NCBI RefSeq assembly: GCF_011064615.1
Contig: NZ_JAALJH010000019.1
Coordinates: forward strand, 1-64,000
Source: Aquisphaera insulae
GTDB taxonomy: Bacteria > Planctomycetota > Planctomycetia > Isosphaerales > Isosphaeraceae
Reading direction: 5' to 3'
Length of the DNA: 64,000 nt
The notes under the pieces are model-generated. The model was not told the origin of the DNA and searched no databases. It saw nothing but the letters and a program-made list of their open reading frames with translations. Shown here piece by piece: positions 7,665 through 15,760 of this stretch. The position numbers and the translations under genes are program-made. The first letter of the stretch is position 1; every line of letters begins with the position of its first letter.

Positions 7665-10274
7665 TCACGGCACATTCGCACCGTCGCCGCTCACCGCGTC
7701 GGCCGATGCGCCCGGCCCGATTGAGGCCGGCAGGCTCGGCAGGCCCAGGTCATTCCCCTTCAGGACGACTCGCCTGGTCCCCGCTCCCTCCACGCGGACG
7801 AACGGCCCGGCCGGACCGGGGGCGGTCACGCGGCAGCCGGTGAGGAACGCCCCGCGCGTCTCCTGGAGGCGGATCAGCGATTCGGCCCTGGGATTCCCGT
7901 CGAGCTGGAGCCCGCGGAGGACGACGTCGCTGGCGTCGTCGCAGGTGACCGCCGGGCGCAGGTCTTCATGCTCGACGTGGAACCGGACGTCGTCCAGCGT
8001 GATCCCGTCGGCGTGATGGACGTAGAGACCATGGGCCGGCAGCACGCCGAAGATGAACATCTCCGGATAGTCCTGGTCCAGGTCCGGCACCGACCGGCGG
8101 GCGGCCTCCGCCGCGGTCCCGCCGCCGGCGAAGGTGATGTCCAGGTTGCTGAACCGGATGTCTCGCGGGCGGGTCCGGGTCGTCCCCGTGATCGAGATGC
8201 ACGACTTCGTGGCGTCGGCCGGGACCGTGGCCCGGATGCCGCTGAAGAGGATGTTCCGCAGCGACCCCTTCGGCCAGTTGCCGTCGTCGAAGACCGCCCA
8301 GACGTTCCCGACTCCGAGCTTCCAGCCGGCCAGCCGGATCGAGATCGGGCCGGAGACGTTGTCCATCACCAGGTTCGAGAAGACGCAATCGCGGATCGCC
8401 GCGCCGAGCGATTCCTGGAGCTTCACGCCGTTCAGGGGCGTGTCCCGGATCACGCAGTTCGATACGGTCACGCGCTCGATGTCCTCCACCGCGTCCGGCC
8501 CCAGCCGGATCGCCGCGCATCGTGAGCTGAGGATGCAATTCGTGACCACGATGTCGCGACACGGCTGCCCCCGCTCGATGGCCTTGAGCGCGATCGAGTC
8601 GTCGGCGGACCGGATGTTGCAGTTCGACACGAAGACGTCCTGGCACCCGTCGATGTCGATGCCATCGGTGTTGGGGTTGGTCGTGCTGTCGATCCGGACG
8701 CCCTCGATCCGAACCTGCCGGCAATGGATGGGGTGGATCCCGAAGGCGCGCGACTCCCGGACGAGGAACCCTTCCAGCCGGACGTCGCGGCAATCGCGGA
8801 GGCGGATCAGCACGGGTCGCGGATCCGAGTCCTTGCCGGTCCAGGTCTTGCCGTGGCCGTCGATCGTCCCCGAGCCCGTGATGGCCACGTGCTCGCAGCC
8901 CTCGGCGAAGATCAGCGAGGGGGCCAGGATCCTGTAAGGCTCCTTCGGGTCGACGTGATACCGGGCCAGGTCCGCGATCCCGAGGAGCGTCGCCGTCGAT
9001 TCGAGGTGCAGCTCCACGTGGCTGCGGAGGATCAGGCTGCCGCTCAGGAACTTCCCCCGATCGAGGACGACCACGCCACCCCCCTGCTCCACGCCACGAT
9101 CGATCGCGCGCTGGATCGCCGCCGTGTCGTCCGTCGTGCCGTCCCCCTTGGCCCCGAAGGCCCGGACGTCCAGGCGAGCGGTGCGACCGTTCGTCGTCTC
9201 CTTCGGGGCCTCCGACGCGGCCGGCTTCGGCGGGATGAGGGCATCGCGGATCGGCGCGATCCAGCGGTTCCCGGGGATGTCGTAAAGGACGAAATCGCCA
9301 TCGAACTGCCAGTAGGCCCAGCTCCAACCGCGGGCCTCCGCCTCGCGGGCGACGAAGTTCGTCCAGCAGGCTCGCGAGGGCATCTCCGCCCGATCATAGG
9401 CGCCGAACTCCCCGAGGTAGAGCGGCCGGTTCTCCTTCGCGGACCACGCCCTGGCCGCGTCGAAGTCGCGGCGGATCGCGGCCTGCTGGTCCGGCGTCGC
9501 GGTCCACGAGACGCCCGTCTTTCCCTTCAGGTTCGCCCAGGGCGCCCCCTGGTGGGTGAATTCGAACGGGCTGTAGTAGTGGAACGTGACGATCAGGTCC
9601 CGATCCTCCGAGGGCAGGCTGAGCTGGTGAAGGTATCCGGGCGCATTCCAGTGCACGGGCCCGACGATTACGGTGCGATGCGGATTGGTCCGTCGGATGA
9701 CGCCCAGCGCCTCGCGCAGATACTCGTTCCAGAGCTCGGCCGTGAGCTTGCCGTTGGGCTCGTTGAGGATCTCGAAGACCACGTCCGCGGGCCGGTCCTT
9801 GCAATGTTCCGAGACGAGAGTCCAGAACGAGACAAAGGAGGCCTTGAGCGCCGCGGGGTCCTTGGCCATCGCCTGGAATTCGTGGAAATCGAGGACCACC
9901 ATCAGGTGGTTCGCGAGCGCCCCATCGATGGCCCAGTCCAGCGTCCGCAGCCATTTCTCGTCGAGCTTCCCGTCCTTGAATCCCCGGTCCCGGAACGGAT
10001 GGAGATTGATCCGGACGTGCTGGAAGCCGGCGTCGTGCAGCTTCCGGAAGTGGTCCGCCGTGAATCGGGCCTTGGCGGCGTCGTGCCAGATCGGATCGTA
10101 GCCGATCACGTTCACGCCTCGCCCCAGGCGCGTGTTCTGCGCGGACGCATCGGGCCAGGCCGAGCCGGCCTGTGCACGACCTTCGCCGGCACCGAGATCC
10201 GCCATGATGATTGTGGCGAGGAGCGCCGTCAGTCCACGGACGAGCGCTCGCGAATTCCATCGAGATCCTGGCAT
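7665..10274 (-). CDS. Fusion of GH5 cellulase-type and GH28 polygalacturonase-type domains
   Basis: 869 residues with an N-terminal signal. Residues 45-350 form a GH5 barrel: ILNEPNGK gives the acid/base Glu at 172, and LYLGEFGAY gives the nucleophile Glu at 289. A Pro/Ala/Lys linker leads at about 365 into a right-handed beta-helix of GH28/pectate-lyase type, starting DVRAFGAKGDGTTDD. GH28 motif I (NTDG, 535-538) and motif II (SADDSIALK, Asp 558 and 559) are present. The GHG and RIK motifs that complete a GH28 active site are not: the corresponding stretch reads RCAAIRLGP and then NGVKLQE. Coupled attack on a plant-wall glucan or mannan and pectin is inferred. The beta-helix may act on a non-pectic polymer or only bind. 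Confidence 0.82.
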   Translation of the reverse strand: MPGSRWNSRALVRGLTALLATIIMADLGAGEGRAQAGSAWPDASAQNTRLGRGVNVIGYDPIWHDAAKARFTADHFRKLHDAGFQHVRINLHPFRDRGFKDGKLDEKWLRTLDWAIDGALANHLMVVLDFHEFQAMAKDPAALKASFVSFWTLVSEHCKDRPADVVFEILNEPNGKLTAELWNEYLREALGVIRRTNPHRTVIVGPVHWNAPGYLHQLSLPSEDRDLIVTFHYYSPFEFTHQGAPWANLKGKTGVSWTATPDQQAAIRRDFDAARAWSAKENRPLYLGEFGAYDRAEMPSRACWTNFVAREAEARGWSWAYWQFDGDFVLYDIPGNRWIAPIRDALIPPKPAASEAPKETTNGRTARLDVRAFGAKGDGTTDDTAAIQRAIDRGVEQGGGVVVLDRGKFLSGSLILRSHVELHLESTATLLGIADLARYHVDPKEPYRILAPSLIFAEGCEHVAITGSGTIDGHGKTWTGKDSDPRPVLIRLRDCRDVRLEGFLVRESRAFGIHPIHCRQVRIEGVRIDSTTNPNTDGIDIDGCQDVFVSNCNIRSADDSIALKAIERGQPCRDIVVTNCILSSRCAAIRLGPDAVEDIERVTVSNCVIRDTPLNGVKLQESLGAAIRDCVFSNLVMDNVSGPISIRLAGWKLGVGNVWAVFDDGNWPKGSLRNILFSGIRATVPADATKSCISITGTTRTRPRDIRFSNLDITFAGGGTAAEAARRSVPDLDQDYPEMFIFGVLPAHGLYVHHADGITLDDVRFHVEHEDLRPAVTCDDASDVVLRGLQLDGNPRAESLIRLQETRGAFLTGCRVTAPGPAGPFVRVEGAGTRRVVLKGNDLGLPSLPASIGPGASADAVSGDGANVP

Positions 10275-10661
10275 GTCATTGACCCCGGGAGGGACTGGGC
10301 GGCGACGCGCGGGAGATCGCGGCAGGAGGGACCGCCTCGTCCGTCATTTCACGGCAGCCGCGGGGTGAAATCAAGGGGAGCGCGGGGGAGTCGTGCCCTC
10401 GCTGCCACCATGCGTCTGGCATACGATAGAAGCCCGTGAACGGATCCTGTCGACAGCGAAGCGAAGACCAAAGCGGCCATCCTCGGCCGGGTCATCGTCG
10501 ACGAACCCCAGGCGAACCATTCAAGGCAGTAGCGTCCCGGCCAGTCGCTCGGAAAAGTCTCCCGAAAACTTGAGTTTTCGCCTCAGGAAACGGCTCTCGC
10601 CGCGTCTAAGGAGTTGGGTGTGGTTTCGTCATGATTCGGGCCATGGTGAGGAGGACGGAAG
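10275..10661. other. Intergenic region with a small hairpin
   Basis: Divergent spacer between the GH5-GH28 gene and the VIT-vWA gene. The only structure noted is a perfect inverted repeat CGAAAAC-TTGA-GTTTTCG at 10563-10580, about 80 bases before the vWA start codon. It could be an operator or leader hairpin. No convincing gene is seen. Confidence 0.4.
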
Positions 10662-13019
10662 ATGACCGGTCGGCCTGGCTTGGGGCGGAGTGGATTGGGG
10701 TGTCTCGCCTTGCTCGTCATCCTGGCATGGGCTCCTTCGGCCCTGGCGCAGGGGTTCATCGTGGACCGGCGGCCGACGATCCCGATCGCCAGGTCGTTCG
10801 AGATCCGCGAGGTCCTCATTGATGCACGCGTGAAGGACCAGGTGGCGGAGGTCCAGGTCTCGCAGACCTTCCACAATCCCGGGTCGGTCCAGATCGAGTC
10901 GGAGTTCCTCTTCCCCCTACCGGAGGAAGGGGCGGTGCAGAACTTCGTCCTGCTGGTGGACGGCAAGGAGTTGCCCGGCCGGCTGATGAACAAGGATGAG
11001 GCCCGGAGGATCTACGAGGAAATCGTCCGGACCAAGCGCGACCCGGCGTTACTGGAATACATGGGCCGCGGCCTCTATCGCACGAGCGTCTTCCCGATCC
11101 CGCCGGGGGCCGACCGCAAGGTCACGATGCGGTACACCCAGCTCTGCAAGCGGGACCGGGATCTCGTCGAGTTCTCGTATCCGCTCAGCACCCAGAAGTT
11201 CACGACCACGCCGATCCAGCGGCTGGGGATCCAGATCTCCTTGACGAGCAAGGGGGCCATCAAGTCGATCTATTCGCCGAGCGATGACGCCCGGATCGAT
11301 CGCTCGGGTGACCACGAGGCGCGGGTCAGCCTCGAGCGTCGGGACATCATCCCCTCGGCCGACTTCCGGCTGGTCTACTCGCTCGCGGAGGGGGCGGTCG
11401 GCGCCTCGGTGCTGAGCTACCGGCCGAGCTCGGGCGAGGACGGCTACTTCCTCTTGCTGGCCAGCCCGGAGGTCCGGGCGGCGGAGAGCCGGCCGCTGCC
11501 GAAGACGGCGATCTTCGTGCTCGATCGCAGCGGCTCGATGGCGGGAAGGAAGATCGAGCAGGCGCGGAAGGCGCTCCGGTCGGTCCTGAACAATCTCCGC
11601 GAGGATGATCTCTTCAACATCGTCGTCTACGACGACCGCGTGGAGAGCTTCCGGCCGGAGCTCGAGCGGTTCACGTCCAGGACCCGGGAAGAGGCCGAGC
11701 GATACGTGGACAACATCCGGGAAGGGGGCTCGACCAACATCGACTCCGCGCTCAAGGCCGCGCTCGGCATGATCCGCGACGATTCCCGGCCGAGCTACGT
11801 CCTCTTCCTCACGGACGGGCTGCCGACCACGGGCGAGACCCAGGAGCTGAAGATCGCCGAGAATTGCCGCCAGGCCAACGCCCGCCGGGCCAAGATCTTC
11901 TGCTTCGGCGTCGGCTACGACGTCAACGCCCGGCTCCTCGATCGCCTGAGCGGGAGCAACAGCGGCACCAGCGAGTACGTGAAGCCCGACGAGGACATCG
12001 AGGCCCATGTCGGCCGTTTCTACGCCAAGCTGACGAGCCCCGTGCTGACGGACACCCGGATCGAGCTCGCGGGGACGGACGTCAATCGGACCTATCCCCG
12101 GGACATCCCCGACCTCTTCGACGGCGGCCAGATCGTCTGGGTGGGCCGGTATCGGCAGTCCGGCCCCACCACGGTCAAGATCAGCGGCAAGGTCGGGGGC
12201 GACCGGCGCTCGTTCGAATCCTCCGCGGAGCTGGCGGACAGCGGCCGGGGGAGCGGCCACGACTTCGTGGAGCGGATCTGGGCGATGCGCCGGGTCGGCT
12301 ACCTCATCGACCAGATCGACCTGTCGGGCCAGAATCGCGAGCTCATCGACGAGCTGGTCGCGCTGAGCACGAAGTACGGGATCATGACGCCTTACACGTC
12401 GTTCCTCGCCGACGAGCGAGTGCCGCTCACGGCCTCGGTCCAGAATTTCGAGCGAGCCAGGGACTCGTTCCGGGCCCTTGATTCGGTCTCCGGCAGCTCC
12501 GGCGTCGCGCAGCGCGGGTTGAAGCAGGAGTACATGAAGGCCGATCGCGGCCAGGTCCAGGAGCAGGTGGCGACGCGGTTCGGGAACGGGGAGGGGCTGG
12601 GCAGAAGCATGGGCATGGGGGGCTACGGCGGCGCCCCGGCGGCGAGTGCGCCCCACTCGGGGATGATGAGCATGGGCGGCGGAGGGCGGTTGAGCGGGCC
12701 CGCCATGGTGTCGGCGATGGGCCGTCGCGAAGGGCGGATGGCCGAGGCGGGAAACCAGCCGACGACGCGCGACGGACAGACCGTTCGCCAGGTCGGCGCC
12801 AAGACGTTCTACTTCAAGGAGAATCGCTGGATCGACTCGACTGTGAAGCCCGACGACGACGCCAAGGCCCGGCGGGTCCGCCAGTTCAGCGACGAGTTCT
12901 TCACCCTGGCACGCTCTCAGAAGCCGGAGTTCAACCAGTATCTGACCTTCCGCGAGCCCGTCACGGTGAGCCTGGATGGGACGGTCTACCGGATCGATCC
13001 GGAGGACGGTCGGCCCTGA
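10662..13019 (+). CDS. Exported VIT and von Willebrand factor A domain protein
   Basis: 785 residues with a signal peptide ending at SALAQ (about 30). Residues 35-180 are a VIT domain as in inter-alpha-trypsin inhibitor heavy chains (VSQTFHNPGSVQIESEFLFP). Residues 280-460 are a vWA domain whose metal site is intact (FVLDRSGSMAG: Asp288, Ser290, Ser292). A linker and a Gly/Met-rich low-complexity stretch (about 645-690) come before a short C-terminal domain. Such proteins are surface or periplasmic adhesion or scaffolding modules. GAGGAGG just before ATG 10662 supports the start. Confidence 0.85.
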   Translation: MTGRPGLGRSGLGCLALLVILAWAPSALAQGFIVDRRPTIPIARSFEIREVLIDARVKDQVAEVQVSQTFHNPGSVQIESEFLFPLPEEGAVQNFVLLVDGKELPGRLMNKDEARRIYEEIVRTKRDPALLEYMGRGLYRTSVFPIPPGADRKVTMRYTQLCKRDRDLVEFSYPLSTQKFTTTPIQRLGIQISLTSKGAIKSIYSPSDDARIDRSGDHEARVSLERRDIIPSADFRLVYSLAEGAVGASVLSYRPSSGEDGYFLLLASPEVRAAESRPLPKTAIFVLDRSGSMAGRKIEQARKALRSVLNNLREDDLFNIVVYDDRVESFRPELERFTSRTREEAERYVDNIREGGSTNIDSALKAALGMIRDDSRPSYVLFLTDGLPTTGETQELKIAENCRQANARRAKIFCFGVGYDVNARLLDRLSGSNSGTSEYVKPDEDIEAHVGRFYAKLTSPVLTDTRIELAGTDVNRTYPRDIPDLFDGGQIVWVGRYRQSGPTTVKISGKVGGDRRSFESSAELADSGRGSGHDFVERIWAMRRVGYLIDQIDLSGQNRELIDELVALSTKYGIMTPYTSFLADERVPLTASVQNFERARDSFRALDSVSGSSGVAQRGLKQEYMKADRGQVQEQVATRFGNGEGLGRSMGMGGYGGAPAASAPHSGMMSMGGGGRLSGPAMVSAMGRREGRMAEAGNQPTTRDGQTVRQVGAKTFYFKENRWIDSTVKPDDDAKARRVRQFSDEFFTLARSQKPEFNQYLTFREPVTVSLDGTVYRIDPEDGRP

Positions 13020-13089
13020 ATCGCGGGCCTGCCGCGGGCCATGGCGATCGCCCCTCTACCCGCCCCTGCCCCGCCGCCGGCTTGGCATG

Positions 13090-13236
13090 ACCCACAAGTG
13101 CGAGAAGCCCGAGGCCAAGCAAGGGTGCATGTTGAGCGAGGCGGCCCCTCTGGTCCCCTCCCACATGTGTGGGGGAGGGGACCGGAATGGCTCGCCCTGC
13201 TCGACGTGCGACCTCGCTCGACTTCCACTTGTGGGT
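13090..13236. repeat. Palindromic intergenic element with 11-bp terminal inverted repeats
   Basis: The element begins ACCCACAAGTG (13090-13100) and ends with its exact complement CACTTGTGGGT (13226-13236). Its centre is a strong hairpin around ACATGTGT flanked by CCCCTCCC and GGGGGAGGGG (about 13152-13183). The inner part at about 13155-13220, read in reverse, closely matches 35120-35169, including GAGGTCGCACGTC and CGGTCCCCTCCCCC. No protein is encoded. It resembles a non-autonomous palindromic repeat. The rest of the spacer (13020-13325) shows nothing else. Confidence 0.75.
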
Positions 13237-13325
13237 AAAGCAGAGCGCCGCCGGGGAGGGGACGGGAGGGCTCGCCTCGCACAATGATTTGCTCGCATGT
13301 CGAATTCAGGCATTTCAACGGAGGC

Positions 13326-14087
13326 TCATTTCCGGAGGGTGTGCACCGAGACCAGCTCCGGGCGGATGACCTTGTCGCCCGCCTGGAAGCCGGGGCGATG
13401 GCGGACCGCGATGGTGCGGTTCAGCTCCGGTTGCTCGGTCGGGATGGCGGACAGCGCCCGCTGGCGGCGCGGGTCGAATTCCTCGGCCTCGTTGTGGAAG
13501 GGCTCGACCCCCTGCCGGTAGAGGATGTCCTCGATGGCGGTCCGGATGGACTCGAAGGCCCCGCGGATCGACGCGCCGCGGGCCTCGTCGTCCGCGGGCT
13601 GGGCGTCGGCCATCTTGCCGATGTCGTCGTGGAGCTGGATCAGGTCGATGAAGATGGGGCGCTGGACCTTCAGGAGGAGGTCCTGCTTGTATTCCTGGAG
13701 CTCGGCATGCAGCCGGTCGACGACGCGCTCTCGGGACGTTTCGGCCCGGACCTCGCGATCGAGGAAGGCCTGGAGCGTTGAGAACCGCTCCTCGATCTGG
13801 TTGCCGAGCTGACTGATCGCCGCGGCGACGCGGGCCGAGGCGTCGACCGCGGGGGGATCCGGCTTCTTGCGGAGCGATTCCGGGATCGCCACCCTGGCGG
13901 TCTCTTCCTCTTCCTCCTCCTCGTCCAGCGGCACGGGGACGTCGCTCAGTCGCGGGCTCTCCGGGTCGGCGTCGCCGGTCGCGGCCCTGTACGCGGGCCA
14001 CTCCCCCGTATCATCGGGTTCGGCTCGCTCGAGGGAGGCGTCTTCATCCCCGGTCCCGTGGTCTTCCGGTCGATCGTTCTCGGGCAT
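13326..14087 (-). CDS. grpE: Nucleotide exchange factor GrpE
   Basis: 253 residues. GrpE releases ADP from the Hsp70 chaperone DnaK. The N-terminal 90 residues are acidic and disordered, with a run of seven Glu. A long helical region follows (VAAAISQLGNQIEERFSTLQ and on) and the compact C-terminal beta domain is recognisable (HNEAEEFDPRRQRALSAIP, then GFQAGDKVIRPELVSV). The acidic extension makes it longer than the 190-200 residues usual for GrpE. ATG 14087 has GGAG upstream; the longer in-frame opening to 14231 has shadow-like composition. No dnaK or dnaJ is adjacent, so it may be a second copy or a dispersed hsp gene. Confidence 0.82.
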   Translation of the reverse strand: MPENDRPEDHGTGDEDASLERAEPDDTGEWPAYRAATGDADPESPRLSDVPVPLDEEEEEEETARVAIPESLRKKPDPPAVDASARVAAAISQLGNQIEERFSTLQAFLDREVRAETSRERVVDRLHAELQEYKQDLLLKVQRPIFIDLIQLHDDIGKMADAQPADDEARGASIRGAFESIRTAIEDILYRQGVEPFHNEAEEFDPRRQRALSAIPTEQPELNRTIAVRHRPGFQAGDKVIRPELVSVHTLRK

Positions 14088-14276
14088 CGTCTCCGCTCCT
14101 GCCACATTCCGAGGGCCGATTCTCGGCGTCGCCGCCGTTCCGGGCCGCGGTGACGGCGTGCTTGTGCGGTGCCACCGCGAGGTTACACTGACGGGACGCA
14201 CAACGTGATGCGAGACGTCAACGACGATCACCCCGCCCCCCGCCCTCGGCGGCGGGGCACACAGGAGTCCTCATCG

Positions 14277-14963
14277 ATGCGCGGCAGCCTGCTCTCCATC
14301 TCGCTCTTCCTGACGATCCCGGTGGCGGCACTCGCCCTGGATAAGGGGGATCCCCAGCCGCCGAGCACGCTGGGTGCCAAGCCACCGGCCGGCGCCGTCG
14401 TGCTGCTGGGGCATGAAGGGGCCGGGGCCTGGATCGGCTCGGACGGCAAGGGGCCGGTGAACTGGCATCTCGCCGATGGGATTCTCACCGTCGGCCACGG
14501 CGATATCAAGACCGAGAAGACCTTCGGTGACTTCGAGCTCCATCTGGAATTCAACGTCCCCTACATGCCGAACGCACGCGGACAGGCCCGTGGCAACAGC
14601 GGCGTCTACCTCGCCGGCAATCACGAGCTCCAGGTCCTGGACTCCTACGGCCTGCCCACCGAGAGCCACGAGTGCGGCGCGATCTACTCGCAGGTCGCCC
14701 CGTGCGTGAACGCCTGCAAGCCCCCGCTCCAGTGGCAGACCTACGACGTCACGTTCCACAAGGCCAGGGTCGAGGAAGGGAAGGTCGTGAAGAAGGCCCG
14801 CGTGACGGTGCTCCAGAACGGGGTGAAGATCATCGACGACGCCGAAATCGTCCCGACCCCCGGCGGGCTCGGGAACGCCGAGGGGACCGACGGCCCGCTG
14901 CTGCTGCAGGACCACGGCAACAAGGTCCAGTATCGCAACATCTGGATCAAGCCGCTGGGCTGA
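14277..14963 (+). CDS. Secreted DUF1080 (3-keto-disaccharide hydrolase-type) protein
   Basis: 228 residues with a signal peptide ending at about VAALA. The rest is a single DUF1080 concanavalin-like sandwich: DGILTVGHGDIKTEKTFGDF, the NSGVYL motif, YGLPTESHECGAIY and a final VQYRNIWIKPL strand. Families with this domain are abundant in planctomycetes and some members hydrolyse 3-keto-glycosides or bind glycans; the substrate here is unknown. ATG 14277 follows ACAGGAG, and the longer reading upstream overlaps the divergent grpE promoter region. It is transcribed away from grpE. Confidence 0.85.
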   Translation: MRGSLLSISLFLTIPVAALALDKGDPQPPSTLGAKPPAGAVVLLGHEGAGAWIGSDGKGPVNWHLADGILTVGHGDIKTEKTFGDFELHLEFNVPYMPNARGQARGNSGVYLAGNHELQVLDSYGLPTESHECGAIYSQVAPCVNACKPPLQWQTYDVTFHKARVEEGKVVKKARVTVLQNGVKIIDDAEIVPTPGGLGNAEGTDGPLLLQDHGNKVQYRNIWIKPLG

Positions 14964-15041
14964 GCCCGGCCGTTCGCCGGCACTCCGGGTCCGCTCGGAT
15001 CGCGGAGGCCGGCAGGGCCGGCTGCCCAACGATGGCGTCGG

Positions 15042-15572
15042 TCAGGCGCCGGCCGCCGCCCGAAGCGCGGCCAGGGCGGGCTCGTAGTCGGGCTCCTGGG
15101 CGATCTCGGGGACGATCTCCGCGTAGGTGATCTTGTTGGAGGGGTCCACGACGAAGACGGCGCGGGCGAGGAGCGGGATCGGCAACCCCTCGATGAGCAC
15201 CCCGTAATGCTCCCCGAAGCTGTGATTGCGGACGTCGGAGAGGTTGGAGAGGTTCTCGATCTTCGCGTCGGTGCAGAAGCGAGCCTGGGCGAAGGGGAGG
15301 TCCAGGCTCACCGTGTAGGCGGCGACCTTCCCGGCCAGGGCCGTGAGCTCCTCCGCGAACCGCTTCGTCTGCTTGTTGCAGACCGGCGTGTCGAGCGAGG
15401 GGACGACGTTGAAGAGTCGGGCCTTGCCCGCGGTGTCCGCGAGCTTCACGATCGCCAGGCCGGCTCCCACGCACTCGAAGTCCGGGGCCGCGTCGCCGGG
15501 CCTGAGCTTCGGGCCGGCCAGCTCGATCGGCGATCCCTTGAAGGTCACTTCCCCCTTGCGCGTCTCTGCCAT
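15042..15572 (-). CDS. tpx: Thiol peroxidase Tpx, atypical 2-Cys peroxiredoxin
   Basis: 176 residues, the usual length. Tpx reduces hydrogen peroxide and lipid hydroperoxides using thioredoxin, normally in the cytoplasm or periplasm. The peroxidatic cysteine lies in NVVPSLDTPVCNKQTKRF and the resolving cysteine in QARFCTDAK, in the order and spacing of the family. FVVDPSNKITYAEIVPEI forms the characteristic C-terminal strands. No signal peptide is seen. The start at 15572 begins AETRKGEVTFKG, the typical first strand. It diverges from mnmG. Confidence 0.9.
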   Translation of the reverse strand: MAETRKGEVTFKGSPIELAGPKLRPGDAAPDFECVGAGLAIVKLADTAGKARLFNVVPSLDTPVCNKQTKRFAEELTALAGKVAAYTVSLDLPFAQARFCTDAKIENLSNLSDVRNHSFGEHYGVLIEGLPIPLLARAVFVVDPSNKITYAEIVPEIAQEPDYEPALAALRAAAGA

Positions 15573-15760
15573 GGCATTCGTTCCTGAGTGGAGGGTCGGT
15601 CGCGGACCGGCCCGTGCCGGCCGGTCGGTGAGCCGTCCAGGGTAGCCTCGCCGTTGGGGCAGACGCAAGCGGATCAAATCCCCTAGAATGGGCGACGTCT
15701 CCCCTGGACCGTCATGCCACCAGGGCCGCCCGGTTCTCGAGCTCGCGACTTCAGGTCTCC

